Positions 17,380 to 25,824 of a DNA stretch of 64,000 bases are shown here, piece by piece. The stretch comes from JAHEJA01 sp965657215 (GTDB lineage Bacteria > Pseudomonadota > Alphaproteobacteria > Rhodobacterales > Rhodobacteraceae). Location of the stretch: the NCBI GenBank assembly GCA_965657215.1, contig CBFHNR010000005.1, positions 87,009-151,008 on the forward strand, given 5' to 3'. The notes under the pieces were generated by a model. The model saw only the letters and a program-made list of their open reading frames with translations, did not search any database and was not told where the DNA came from. Each line of letters begins with the position of its first letter. Position 1 is the first letter of the stretch. The translations under genes were made by a program, and so were the position numbers.

Positions 17380-19391
17380 CGCCAAAATGGCTGTGCGCTG
17401 GCCATGATCCCTTGGGCCTTGGCCAAGATGCGTGTGCCCCAATGGGCCGCGGGAATATCGGAGGCCTCTATTCGATCCAAGACAACTTCAATCGGGCAAG
17501 CCTGTTTGGTTTTCGGATCAAAGTAACGCGGATACTCAATGAGCGTGGCATGAAGCAGGCGGTCCAGATCAATGCGGGCATGTCGGCGGGCGGGGATTTT
17601 GCCAAGGTCCGTTGTCAGCCCCCATCCTGCATAAAACGGCGCGCCATAGGTTGTGACCCTTTTGCCGCGCACCAAGGCTTCAAACCCCATGAGGGAGGTC
17701 ATGGTATGGACCTCGTCCACTTGGTTAATAAGCGCGATTGCGTCCCCTGTGTCGGCGATGAGATCGGCATAGGCCAAGGCCACTTCTGACGCCACTGCAC
17801 CAATACGCAGACCCGTTTCGACATCGGGATGGGGTTTGTAAATGATCACGGCCTCAGGGTTCGCGGCGCGCACGGCCTTGAGCAAGTCCAAGTTCGTTCG
17901 CACATGGGACGTGCCTGTGCGAATTGAGGCATCATCTTCGACTTGACCCGGGACCAAAATTTTGTGGCCTTCTGGGAGCTCATAATCGACACCGTCGAGG
18001 TTATATTTGCTAAGCGAGGTGGCACAAAGGCGTTCTCTGATACGCTCTGCGCGCCTTTGTTGATCTGGTCTCAAGAGGGGCGCAGACAGGATGATCTGTT
18101 CCAGACGGCTGAGCTTGGTTGGATCATAGTAGATCCCCAAATCATCACAGACCAAAGACAAAGGTGGCACCAATGTCGCGCCAAGCCATTTGGAGCGGAT
18201 AAATCCGTCTTCGACACGGGTGTGTTGATCCTCTGGCTGGCTTTTGCCTGCCCAAATCATATGAGGGCGATCAGGTCGGGGGGCATCCTGAAAGACCATC
18301 TTTTTATAGCGGCCAAAGATGTCTTGGAAATATTTACGTTTCCACAAACGGATGTGGGCCCCGCTCCAGCCATGTCGATCCTCGCGCCATGCACGGGTGC
18401 GTGCCTCAAGCGCGGCAATGACATCTTCGAGCGCGCAGAGGCGGTCGTGATAGGGATCATACCATGTGGGATAGAGGATCATAGCAGCAGCGAATAATTG
18501 CGCTTTGGTGAGCTTGCGTTGGCGGCGCTGGAGGGGGAACTGATCATCGCTCAATCCCCAGCCTGCATAAAACGGCTGGCCAAAGACACGCGGTTTATGG
18601 CCCATCATGATGGCTTCAAACCCGAATTGTGAGGACACTGTGTAAACCGCAATCGCCCCTTCGAGCAAAGCAAATGGGGACACAGGGTCGCTCAGTAAAG
18701 AGATATGATCCGTAGTGCAATGCTCAGGCTCATAATAGCCCTGTCGCAAGCCGCTATTGGTTTCTGGGTGGGTCTTGATCACAATGCGTGTGTTGGGATG
18801 TTCCTCTTGCGCATAATAGAGCATTTCCGCAAAGAGCGCGGGATTGCCTTTTGACGCGGTAACTGAGGCATCATCGCGCGCTTGATCAATCACCAACACA
18901 TATCCCGCCTCGGGACAGGGCAGATCAAGGTCAGTTGCCGTGTATTTGCTAAGGTGCGACTGTGTTATCCGCTCTATCGCCAATTTTGCACGCTGCAAAA
19001 CCGCGCTGTCATCCAAGGGATCTGTAGCAAGGAGGTGTTCCAAATCCGAGGGTGTAGAAGAGGGATCGAAATGCACGCCAGAATGATCAATCAAGAGGCC
19101 CATGGCCGCCTCGCCCTGAACCTTGGTTGGAAAGAGGCTGCGCAGAAAGGCATCTTCGACGGTGATGAGCGAACAGCCCTGTTTTGCGGCCACCTGTTTG
19201 CCACGATGCGCCGTCGGAGAATTGCCCCAGATCACAACGCTATCTTTGGGCGAGGGCCAGCCTGCTTTGATCTGATAGCCTGCGAGGTTCAAAATGCGGC
19301 GCGTGGTTTTCTGAGTGAAAAAGCCGCCATTGAATGCAAAAGCCCGCGTAAGCGAACGGGGCTTGCGCGGGCTTTGTGAGCGTGAGTGCAT
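17376..19391 (-). CDS. kpsC: Capsular polysaccharide biosynthesis protein KpsC-like (dual beta-Kdo transferase)
   Basis: The 671-residue protein contains two homologous halves. Each has a PFYAGWGL motif (first near residue 278, second near 603) preceded by a GFEA helix, the mark of the two glycosyltransferase modules of KpsC. In E. coli KpsC builds the poly-Kdo linker on phosphatidylglycerol that anchors group 2 capsules, working with KpsS. It lies five bases after the export-protein gene. The convergent overlap with ribD is four bases. Confidence 0.9.
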   Translation of the reverse strand: MHSRSQSPRKPRSLTRAFAFNGGFFTQKTTRRILNLAGYQIKAGWPSPKDSVVIWGNSPTAHRGKQVAAKQGCSLITVEDAFLRSLFPTKVQGEAAMGLLIDHSGVHFDPSSTPSDLEHLLATDPLDDSAVLQRAKLAIERITQSHLSKYTATDLDLPCPEAGYVLVIDQARDDASVTASKGNPALFAEMLYYAQEEHPNTRIVIKTHPETNSGLRQGYYEPEHCTTDHISLLSDPVSPFALLEGAIAVYTVSSQFGFEAIMMGHKPRVFGQPFYAGWGLSDDQFPLQRRQRKLTKAQLFAAAMILYPTWYDPYHDRLCALEDVIAALEARTRAWREDRHGWSGAHIRLWKRKYFQDIFGRYKKMVFQDAPRPDRPHMIWAGKSQPEDQHTRVEDGFIRSKWLGATLVPPLSLVCDDLGIYYDPTKLSRLEQIILSAPLLRPDQQRRAERIRERLCATSLSKYNLDGVDYELPEGHKILVPGQVEDDASIRTGTSHVRTNLDLLKAVRAANPEAVIIYKPHPDVETGLRIGAVASEVALAYADLIADTGDAIALINQVDEVHTMTSLMGFEALVRGKRVTTYGAPFYAGWGLTTDLGKIPARRHARIDLDRLLHATLIEYPRYFDPKTKQACPIEVVLDRIEASDIPAAHWGTRILAKAQGIMASAQPFWR

Positions 19392-19396
19392 TGTTA

Positions 19397-20542
19397 TTAC
19401 TGACCTGAGAGGGTCGACACAGAGCTGTTAAGTGTATTCACCGCAGAGAGCGACCCAGTTGTTGCAGCAATCGCTTTGTTCCATTGTGAGAATGGCGCTT
19501 CGGTGACGTAAACCGTGTCTTGATCACGGATCACAAAATCACGTGCCATGAACATGCCATTCGGTTTTGTCAGGTCCAAGACATAGACCATCCGTTGTGC
19601 GCCCTCTAGATCATCGCGCCCCATAACTTGGTTCGCAATTTCTGCAGGTTCGTTGCGGAAAACAAAGATACCTTTGGGATCCGCGTTTATTGCGGAAAGA
19701 CCGCCAACCTCAGCCAAGGCTTCGATGGCTGAAATAGTTTGGGTCGGGAAAGGAACGCGTGCTTGCGCGCCCGTTGCCCCCATTGAGGTAAAGGCACGTG
19801 TATCGGTTTCCACCAAAATACGATCCCCACCGCGAAGGGCGATATCCATGTCTGGATTGTCATATAAATCTTGGAACCAGATTTTTTCACGCTTGTTGCC
19901 TCGGATGAGGGTCACTTGCGCGACTTCTGGAACGATGGTCACACCGCCAGCACGCGCCAACATTGTCGATAGCGTGCGGGTTGGGCGTTCAATCGCATAG
20001 ACACCTTGTCCTCCAACGGCTCCGATCAAGGATACAGTCGATCCATCGCCCGCTAAGCGGCGCACTTGGACTTGGGGATCAGGTGTTTGATCTTTTAGTT
20101 TGTTTGCAATCACGCGGCGGACGGCTTCGGGGGAATTGCCCGAAGCTTTGATCCGGCCGGCATAGGGGACAAAGATGAACCCAGCCCCGTCAACTTGGAC
20201 TTCTTCCAAGGCGGTTGCATTGGTTCCTTGCGGTGCCAAAAGAGCGTCGTCTACGTTTTCCCAAATGGTCAATCCAAGTGTATCACCCGGTCTAATTGTG
20301 TCGGATCCGACGACGGCGGCGTTACGAAAAGATTTACTAAACCCAAGCGAGGGGCGCACGGCTGTTGCGCGTGTGACATGGTCGTTGACGTCAATCACGA
20401 ATGCATCGCCTTGGCGCTGTACAGATCCTTCAAAGATTTCGCGTTTGTTTGGGCCAACACGGGGAAGTCCACAGGACCCCAGTATTGCCACAACGGACAC
20501 TAGGGCGACTGCCTTCGCCCATCGGGTTGTATTCGATTTCAC
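19397..20542 (-). CDS. Polysaccharide export outer-membrane lipoprotein (Wza/KpsD family)
   Basis: The start is GTG 20542 with GAGGAG eight bases before it. The 381-residue protein has a lipoprotein signal ending LGSC (Cys near residue 24), then the poly_export domain (IRPGDTLGLTIWENVD) and SLBB-type repeats (VSLIGAVGGQGVYAIERP; DRILVETD). It forms the outer-membrane channel for capsule export. It lies between kpsC and kpsS. The inner-membrane ABC exporter (KpsMT) and KpsE are not in the window. Confidence 0.9.
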   Translation of the reverse strand: MKSNTTRWAKAVALVSVVAILGSCGLPRVGPNKREIFEGSVQRQGDAFVIDVNDHVTRATAVRPSLGFSKSFRNAAVVGSDTIRPGDTLGLTIWENVDDALLAPQGTNATALEEVQVDGAGFIFVPYAGRIKASGNSPEAVRRVIANKLKDQTPDPQVQVRRLAGDGSTVSLIGAVGGQGVYAIERPTRTLSTMLARAGGVTIVPEVAQVTLIRGNKREKIWFQDLYDNPDMDIALRGGDRILVETDTRAFTSMGATGAQARVPFPTQTISAIEALAEVGGLSAINADPKGIFVFRNEPAEIANQVMGRDDLEGAQRMVYVLDLTKPNGMFMARDFVIRDQDTVYVTEAPFSQWNKAIAATTGSLSAVNTLNSSVSTLSGQ

Positions 20543-20629
20543 TGCTCGGTCTCCTCGACCTAATTTTTTTATATTTTTTTTAGGATAGCGAAAAAACTAT
20601 GAGTTGAAAAGACTTTTGCTGATTTGGGC

Positions 20630-21934
20630 TTAGTTCACTGCTCGCAACTGTTGCCTTGGTGCCGCGTGGCCTGATTTCAGCGCCTCATACGGGTCCTCGT
20701 CGCTGAGCATCATATCTATAACGAGTCTGAGGGCTTGGCGACGCCCTTTTGAGGAATAAAACCCGCCTGGAACCTGACTGGTTTCCATCAAATAGCGACG
20801 AAATTCCTTGTAAGCGCGGTTGTCGGGTCGCGTGGGGGCCGCGAAAAATTCTGCCAAAGATTGATCAGACATGAATTCAGGTTTTGAATAGACGGCCTTG
20901 CCAAAAGCTTTGAGAGGTATGCCGCGCCAGAGGACTTGTTGTCCTGCGGTTGAATTCACCGTCACCGCAGTGCGTGCATCATTCAACAGCTTGGCCAGTT
21001 TCCCACCGCGCACATAGTGAATGCGATCTTCGAGACCGTAGTCTTTGGCCAGAGTTTTTAGCGCGTCACTGATTTTTGCACGACCATCTTCGAGGGGATG
21101 TGCCTTGAACACAAGGTGATGATGCGATGGGGCCCCCTTGGCAAAGTTCTCAACACAAAGCGTTAAGAAGTCTGTCATGGTGTCAAAAGGGGAGTGCATT
21201 TGAAACGAGGCGTCGTGTTCCAATTGCAATAAAACCAAGTGATAAGGGAAACCACCGCGATGAATTTTGCGTGTTGCCAAGGCACGGCGGATGGAATGGA
21301 ACGGCATCATCCCAAGCCGCTTGACATAAAGCTTGAACTCTTGCGCCACGGTCAAGGTACGATGAGGGCGGAAGTTGGGAAACTTGCGGTTTCGAAACAT
21401 CACGTGCCAATGATAGAGCGCGCCATAAAACACATGTTGACGTGTATCGTCCCAATGCGCAGGCGGAAGAGGCATTTCCAAAGTGGAATTTTCCAAATCT
21501 TCGCGCATTTGATCCACGGTCATATCCATCAACTTGGAATGTCCGTTCGCTCCATTTCGCTCATAGGTAAACCAATAGGGGCGCAGGTATCCTTCTTCAA
21601 AAACGTGAACTGTTATGTTTTTGGCTTTGGCAATTGCGATAGCTTGCGCATGAATAGCGCGTGTGTCGCCATAAAGCACAATGTCCGTGACAGATTTCCC
21701 GTCCACTGTCGTTTCAAAAAACGTCTCCCAGTGGTCCAAAGTATCGTTAAAGCCAATAAATCGTTCAGGGTTACGCCAAAAATAGGCATCTCCTTGGTTA
21801 AACCCAATTCGCCAAACCTCTGCCTTTGCTTTGGTTAGCATGGTTGCGAGCTGATCAAAGAACGGCCCATGGGGTCCCTGCAGGAATAAAAATACCCGAT
21901 TTTTGAACATCACATTTGTGAAAGCGTTGTTCAT
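20630..21934 (-). CDS. kpsS: Capsule biosynthesis protein KpsS-like (beta-Kdo transferase)
   Basis: The 434-residue protein begins with VFLFLQGPHGPFFDQLA and has the HHHLVFKAHPLEDGR segment and VNSTAGQQVLWRGIPLKAFG, all typical of KpsS. KpsS adds the first Kdo to the lipid anchor before KpsC extends it. It is the first gene of the leftward capsule unit; its start is 109 bases from the divergent ribE start. An 87-base AT-rich gap separates it from the export gene. Confidence 0.9.
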   Translation of the reverse strand: MNNAFTNVMFKNRVFLFLQGPHGPFFDQLATMLTKAKAEVWRIGFNQGDAYFWRNPERFIGFNDTLDHWETFFETTVDGKSVTDIVLYGDTRAIHAQAIAIAKAKNITVHVFEEGYLRPYWFTYERNGANGHSKLMDMTVDQMREDLENSTLEMPLPPAHWDDTRQHVFYGALYHWHVMFRNRKFPNFRPHRTLTVAQEFKLYVKRLGMMPFHSIRRALATRKIHRGGFPYHLVLLQLEHDASFQMHSPFDTMTDFLTLCVENFAKGAPSHHHLVFKAHPLEDGRAKISDALKTLAKDYGLEDRIHYVRGGKLAKLLNDARTAVTVNSTAGQQVLWRGIPLKAFGKAVYSKPEFMSDQSLAEFFAAPTRPDNRAYKEFRRYLMETSQVPGGFYSSKGRRQALRLVIDMMLSDEDPYEALKSGHAAPRQQLRAVN

Positions 21935-22043
21935 TTCTAATCTTTACTCCATAACAAAGACATACCAAACTAAGTCTGGTCTATTTAGGTATTTCGGCAA
22001 AAATACGGCAAAGCTTAGGTAATCTAAGGGGAAAATTGTTAAA

Positions 22044-22631
22044 ATGTTCACTGGAATAGTCACGGATATGGGTGAAATCGTTGAATTAGAGCAACGGGGT
22101 GATCTCAGAGCGCGCATCAAAACGTCTTATGACACAGGCGGAATCGATATCGGGGCCTCTATCGCGTGCAATGGTGTGTGCCTCACCGCGATTGAATTGG
22201 GTCCAGATTGGTTTGACGTCGAAATTAGTGCCGAGAGTGTTTCAAAAACCAATATTGGGACTTGGACGGTTGGGGCACGGGTTAATCTTGAACGCGCACT
22301 TAAGGTTGGTGATGAGCTGGGCGGGCATATTGTATCTGGGCACGTGGATGACGTGGCTGAGATCGTCAAAATCCTCGATGAAGGTGATAGCACGCGTGTT
22401 ACAATCAAAACCACACCTGCATTATCGCGATTTATTGCCTCCAAAGGGTCAATTACCTTGAACGGCACATCCTTGACAGTCAACGAAGTTGAGGGCGATG
22501 AATTTGGCGTAAACTTTGTTCCCCATACCAAAAAAGTGACCACTTGGGGCGAGATGGCCGAAGGCGACAAAGTCAATCTCGAGGTTGATACAATGGCGCG
22601 TTACGTCGCGCGATTGCATGAAACATCTTAA
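22044..22631 (+). CDS. ribE: Riboflavin synthase, alpha subunit
   Basis: The 195-residue protein has two lumazine-binding half-domains, the first beginning MFTGIVTDMGEI and the second around GGHIVSGHVDD, plus GSITLNGTSLTVNEV. It dismutates two 6,7-dimethyl-8-ribityllumazine molecules to riboflavin. No FMN riboswitch is seen in the 109-base upstream gap. It stands alone between the divergent kpsS and convergent yeeE, apart from ribD. Confidence 0.96.
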   Translation: MFTGIVTDMGEIVELEQRGDLRARIKTSYDTGGIDIGASIACNGVCLTAIELGPDWFDVEISAESVSKTNIGTWTVGARVNLERALKVGDELGGHIVSGHVDDVAEIVKILDEGDSTRVTIKTTPALSRFIASKGSITLNGTSLTVNEVEGDEFGVNFVPHTKKVTTWGEMAEGDKVNLEVDTMARYVARLHETS

Positions 22632-22640
22632 AAATTAACT

Positions 22641-22661
22641 GTTCAATCGATCCGATTGAAC
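22641..22661 (-). terminator. Hairpin over the yeeE stop codon
   Basis: GTTCAATCG and CGATTGAAC form a perfect nine-pair stem with a three-base loop. It covers the last codons and stop of the YeeE gene. On the minus strand the stem is followed by AGTTAATTTTTAAG, so it may terminate yeeE transcription; on the plus strand the T tract is missing. Confidence 0.5.
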
Positions 22662-23698
22662 CCTTCGATAAGTTGGCGCAGACCAAACCATGCGCCAGCA
22701 AATATCGACGCAAACGTAATAGGCGCTGTGAGGGCAAGCACACTAAAGGCCGATATCCCTTGCCCAACAGAGCATCCCATAGCAATGACGGCACCTGCGC
22801 CCATGATAGCGGCACCGATGATTTGGCGGCGCAATTCACGGGGGTCTTCGCAGGCTTCCCATCGGAAATGTCCTTTGAAGAGAGAGCCAATAAAGGCTCC
22901 GATTAAGACGCCAGACACTGAGCCAATTGCAAAATTTGGGCTTAGGGCGCTTCCGAGCATTGCATAAACAATTGTATCACCAACAGGGGCGGAAAACGTG
23001 TGCGAGACGACTGGTGTCGCAGCAAACCCAACATCAGCAACCCAATGCGTTCCGATCCAAGCGGAAACAATTGCAACCGCAACAATTAACGCCCAAAAGA
23101 CGGATTTTATATCTTGGCGGAAGGTGCGATTGAACAGCATTGCGATGACGATCACTGCGCCAATGAGGCCGCCGATAATCTGCGACGACATGCCAAGAGC
23201 AGAGGCGAGCATATGCGCGATTCCATCGGGTGTGCCTGTATTTTCGATCGGAGGAAACAGAGTGATCCGCAAGGGGGCTAAAGGGCCAGACAAAACAACA
23301 TAGGCAGAGATACCCATAATGATCACAATGACAAAAGACCTTAGATCGCCGCCGCCCAATCGCGCCAAAGCGCCGTAGCCACAATTCCCACATAGCGCCA
23401 TGCCATAGCCAAACATCAAACCCCCTATTATGGCTGCGATGATATTCGCGCTTTGAACAAGGTAGAGGGATTGCGTCGGATCAAATATTCCAAGGGCAGA
23501 TAGGCCAAAGACACCCATGATGGAGGCTCCGATAGAAATACCCCACATGCGCATGCGCGTATCATTCCCCCCGTAGATGAAGTCTTCGAGCGCCCCTAAT
23601 GTACAAAACCGACCAATGCGCGCCGCAAGCCCCAGAAGGGTGCCGCCAATGATCCCGATCAAGGCTAATATCGTATTTTCAGACGCGAACTCGAACAT
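22643..23698 (-). CDS. YeeE/YedE-family thiosulfate/sulfur transporter (full-length)
   Basis: The 351-residue membrane protein has about nine hydrophobic segments and three cysteine sites typical of YeeE/TsuA carriers: RIGRFCTLGALED (residue near 32), LCGNCGYGALARLGGG (near 105) and GCSVGQGISAFSVLALT (near 310). These relay thiosulfate through the membrane in known members. It is the last gene of the leftward soxS-hbp-soxR-yeeE unit, 58 bases after soxR. It probably imports thiosulfate or a related sulfur compound. A near-consensus SoxR/SqrR site lies just upstream. Confidence 0.88.
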   Translation of the reverse strand: MFEFASENTILALIGIIGGTLLGLAARIGRFCTLGALEDFIYGGNDTRMRMWGISIGASIMGVFGLSALGIFDPTQSLYLVQSANIIAAIIGGLMFGYGMALCGNCGYGALARLGGGDLRSFVIVIIMGISAYVVLSGPLAPLRITLFPPIENTGTPDGIAHMLASALGMSSQIIGGLIGAVIVIAMLFNRTFRQDIKSVFWALIVAVAIVSAWIGTHWVADVGFAATPVVSHTFSAPVGDTIVYAMLGSALSPNFAIGSVSGVLIGAFIGSLFKGHFRWEACEDPRELRRQIIGAAIMGAGAVIAMGCSVGQGISAFSVLALTAPITFASIFAGAWFGLRQLIEGFNRID

Positions 23699-23733
23699 GG
23701 GTGCCTCACAATTTGTTGGGGTACTGTAGGAGT

Positions 23734-23749
23734 ATTCGTTTCAAGAAAT
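23734..23749. promoter_or_regulatory. Possible SoxR/SqrR operator upstream of yeeE
   Basis: ATTC (23734-23737), eight bases, then AAAT (23746-23749) matches seven of eight positions of ATTC-N8-GAAT, the site reported for the SqrR repressor of Rhodobacter capsulatus. It lies between soxR and yeeE, 36 bases before the yeeE start. One mismatch makes it a candidate only. Confidence 0.35.
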
Positions 23750-23756
23750 CAATATT

Positions 23757-24098
23757 TTAGTTTGGTTCATCTTTGCAGAACAAATCATAGACCACTTCTA
23801 AAACGCGCTTGGGTTTGTCATCGGCGAGGCGGTAATAAATCGTCTTGCCATCGCGCCGTGGGATCACCAATCCTTCGAGGCGCAGGCGTGAGAGCTGTTG
23901 TGACACAGCGGCTTGCCTTGCGGAAATCAGGTCTTCTAATTCGGTTACGGATTTTTCACCACTGACGAGGTGACACAAGATCATCAATCGGCCTTCGTGG
24001 CTGATGGCTTTCAGGAATCCAGAGGCGGTCGTTGCTTTTTCAACGACGGCATCAATTTCTTGTTCCGACATATTCTCGGAGAGTACCGGTAGTACCAT
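23757..24098 (-). CDS. soxR: ArsR/SmtB-family sulfur-responsive repressor SoxR (SqrR/BigR type)
   Basis: ATG 24098 is chosen because AAAGGACC lies upstream; ATG 24071 is the alternative. The 113-residue protein has a winged helix with the recognition helix SARQAAVSQQLSRLRLEGLV and wing RRDGKTIYYRL. Cys42 and Cys108 are 66 residues apart, exactly as Cys41 and Cys107 of SqrR, which form a polysulfide bridge on oxidation by persulfides; BigR has the same pair. It probably represses sox genes until sulfane sulfur appears. This is unrelated to the redox SoxR of enterobacteria. Confidence 0.9.
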   Translation of the reverse strand: MVLPVLSENMSEQEIDAVVEKATTASGFLKAISHEGRLMILCHLVSGEKSVTELEDLISARQAAVSQQLSRLRLEGLVIPRRDGKTIYYRLADDKPKRVLEVVYDLFCKDEPN

Positions 24099-24136
24099 AA
24101 GCGGGTCCTTTGCTAACGCGCTGGTTCCTCTGCGAA

Positions 24137-24628
24137 TCAAAAGGCTATGTCGTCTTCTATCGCATTGATACCCGCTTGTGCGCAAGTTTCGTCCATTTCG
24201 GGGCTTGGTGCGCCGGACACGCCGATGCCCGCTACAATTGCGCCGTCGCCTGAATAGACGACGAGGCCACCCCCCAGAGGCAAGGCTTCACTGAGGAAGC
24301 GAATGCCAAAGGCGTCTTTGCCAGCTTCAGTTGCCTCAGAGAGATCAGATGTTGAGCTGCGAAAGCTTACGGCTGTCCATGCTTTGCGACGCGAGGTTTC
24401 ATAGGAATGCATGCCTGCAAATCGATCGCGGATATAGGCTTGAGGAATGCCAAAACGATCCACAACTGTCACGCCAACTTGCGCCCCTAAATCGCGACAA
24501 TGCTCCATCGTCGCAATAGCCATCGTGTTAGCCAACTCAGGTGTTATTGTCTGATGATTGACAAAGGCCTCTTCGGCAACTGTTGGGCTTGCGGCTAGGG
24601 CCGCGACGAGAACAGTAGAGCGTATCAT
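24137..24628 (-). CDS. Secreted GlcG/HbpS-like heme-binding-family protein
   Basis: The 163-residue protein starts with a Sec signal peptide (MIRSTVLVAALAASPTVAEE) and then follows the GlcG/HbpS pattern: VGVTVVDRFGIPQAYIRD and FLSEALPLGGGLVVYSGDGAIVAGIGVSGA, written here as two halves of the conserved core. Known members bind heme or aquo-cobalamin outside the membrane. Here the gene overlaps soxS by four bases and precedes soxR, so it is probably co-expressed with sulfur oxidation. A periplasmic role in sensing or cofactor handling is inferred; none is proved. Confidence 0.75.
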   Translation of the reverse strand: MIRSTVLVAALAASPTVAEEAFVNHQTITPELANTMAIATMEHCRDLGAQVGVTVVDRFGIPQAYIRDRFAGMHSYETSRRKAWTAVSFRSSTSDLSEATEAGKDAFGIRFLSEALPLGGGLVVYSGDGAIVAGIGVSGAPSPEMDETCAQAGINAIEDDIAF

Positions 24629-24996
24629 TTTGTGGATCCCTGAAAGTCTGTTTTATCTTCGAGTAATAGTTCTAGCATCGGCCAAAAGAAATCCTCGCTC
24701 GCGTATCCTTCTAGACGGCCAATTTCGACGTTTCCCTCGATCAATAAAAATGTCGGGGTGAAGATAACGGGTGAGTTGAGATCAAGGTCACCGCCGCGTA
24801 TCTCGCTAAGTTTAACGTGTCGCAGAGGGGCAAATTGACCTACTTCTGTTTTAGGGTAAATCGGTGCGAGGTCTTTGTTCCATTGACGACAATAGACGCA
24901 TCCGGGTTGTTCAACCATGATGAGTTCGACGGCTCCGACAGCGGCTGCGTAAAGCGACCAGAAGGACAAAAAGATTGCTGTAAGAAATGGCCGCAT
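24625..24996 (-). CDS. soxS: Periplasmic thioredoxin-like protein SoxS
   Basis: The 123-residue protein has an N-terminal signal segment (FLTAIFLSFWSLYAAAVGA), then a thioredoxin-type CVYC motif (residues about 34-37) and a cis-proline region FTPTFLL. SoxS of Paracoccus keeps the SoxY cysteine reduced and active. It is the first gene of the leftward soxS-hbp-soxR-yeeE unit and divergent from soxV. The 73-base gap to soxV should carry both promoters. Confidence 0.88.
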   Translation of the reverse strand: MRPFLTAIFLSFWSLYAAAVGAVELIMVEQPGCVYCRQWNKDLAPIYPKTEVGQFAPLRHVKLSEIRGGDLDLNSPVIFTPTFLLIEGNVEIGRLEGYASEDFFWPMLELLLEDKTDFQGSTK

Positions 24997-25039
24997 AGAA
25001 ACACTCGATTGACGTTATAGGTTTTAAACAACATAATAT

Positions 25040-25056
25040 GAATATGTGAATTATTC
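25040..25056. promoter_or_regulatory. Inverted repeat in the soxS-soxV divergent promoter
   Basis: GAATA (25040-25044) and TATTC (25052-25056) form an inverted repeat with a seven-base spacer inside the 73-base soxS-soxV gap, ending just before the soxV ribosome site. It shares GAAT/ATTC half-sites with the soxX operator but in the opposite order. It may be bound by SoxR. Confidence 0.35.
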
Positions 25057-25069
25057 AAGGAACGCAGTT

Positions 25070-25807
25070 ATGCCAGACCTGTCTATCTGGAGCGCATTTA
25101 CTGGGGGGCTGCTTGTTTTCTTTTCGCCCTGTATTTTGCCCATTGTCCCATTTTACCTCAGCTATATGGCGGGGACAGGGTTAGCTGTTCTGTCAGACGA
25201 CGGCGCTTTGCCTGACGGGGTGCGCAAAAAGGCGGTTCTGTCGTCCATCATGTTCTCTCTTGGGATCATTACTGTGTTTGTGCTTCTTGGGGCGGCAGCC
25301 TTTGCTGTGTCTCAGCAGTTCCGCGCTTATCAAGATGAATTTCGGATTCTGTCGGCAGCGATTATCTTTGTTCTTGGTCTGCATTTTTTAGGCGTATTGA
25401 AAATCGGCATTTTGAACAGACAATTCCAAGTGAATGCGGGGGATACAAATAACATGTCTCTCATTGGCTCCTACATCGTTGGGCTTGCCTTTGCGGCAGG
25501 GTGGACACCCTGTGTCGGCGGCGTTTTGGCGGCTGTTGTTATGACCGCGTCATTTGAGCAAACGGCCTATCAAGGCATCGGGTTGCTCTTTGTCTTTGGC
25601 ATTGGGTTGACGTTGCCTTTCGTGATTGCGGCCATGTTCATCAAGGAATTCCTGCAATTTGCAGGTCGCTTCCGCAGGCATCTCGGCAAGGTCGAAAAGG
25701 CAATGGGCGCTTTGTTGATCATATTCGCGATTTTGCTTGTCACCAACTCGATCAATCTCTTTGCATTTTGGCTGATTGAAACCTTTCCAGTCTTTACGAA
25801 TTTCTAA
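25070..25807 (+). CDS. soxV: CcdA-family thiol-disulfide transporter SoxV
   Basis: ATG 25070 (MPDLSIWSAF) is chosen because AAGGAACG lies upstream; the frame opens eight codons earlier at GTG. The 245-residue protein has six membrane helices and the two CcdA cysteines, in FFSPCILPIVP and GWTPCVGG. It passes electrons from cytoplasmic thioredoxin to periplasmic SoxW/SoxS. It leads the rightward sox unit, with soxW 17 bases downstream. Confidence 0.93.
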   Translation: MPDLSIWSAFTGGLLVFFSPCILPIVPFYLSYMAGTGLAVLSDDGALPDGVRKKAVLSSIMFSLGIITVFVLLGAAAFAVSQQFRAYQDEFRILSAAIIFVLGLHFLGVLKIGILNRQFQVNAGDTNNMSLIGSYIVGLAFAAGWTPCVGGVLAAVVMTASFEQTAYQGIGLLFVFGIGLTLPFVIAAMFIKEFLQFAGRFRRHLGKVEKAMGALLIIFAILLVTNSINLFAFWLIETFPVFTNF

Positions 25808-25824
25808 AAACAGGAGGATACCAA

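Noticed and set aside
21935..22043. FMN riboswitch before ribE
   Set aside because: The gap is 109 bases and AT-rich and shows none of the conserved RFN-element pairings.
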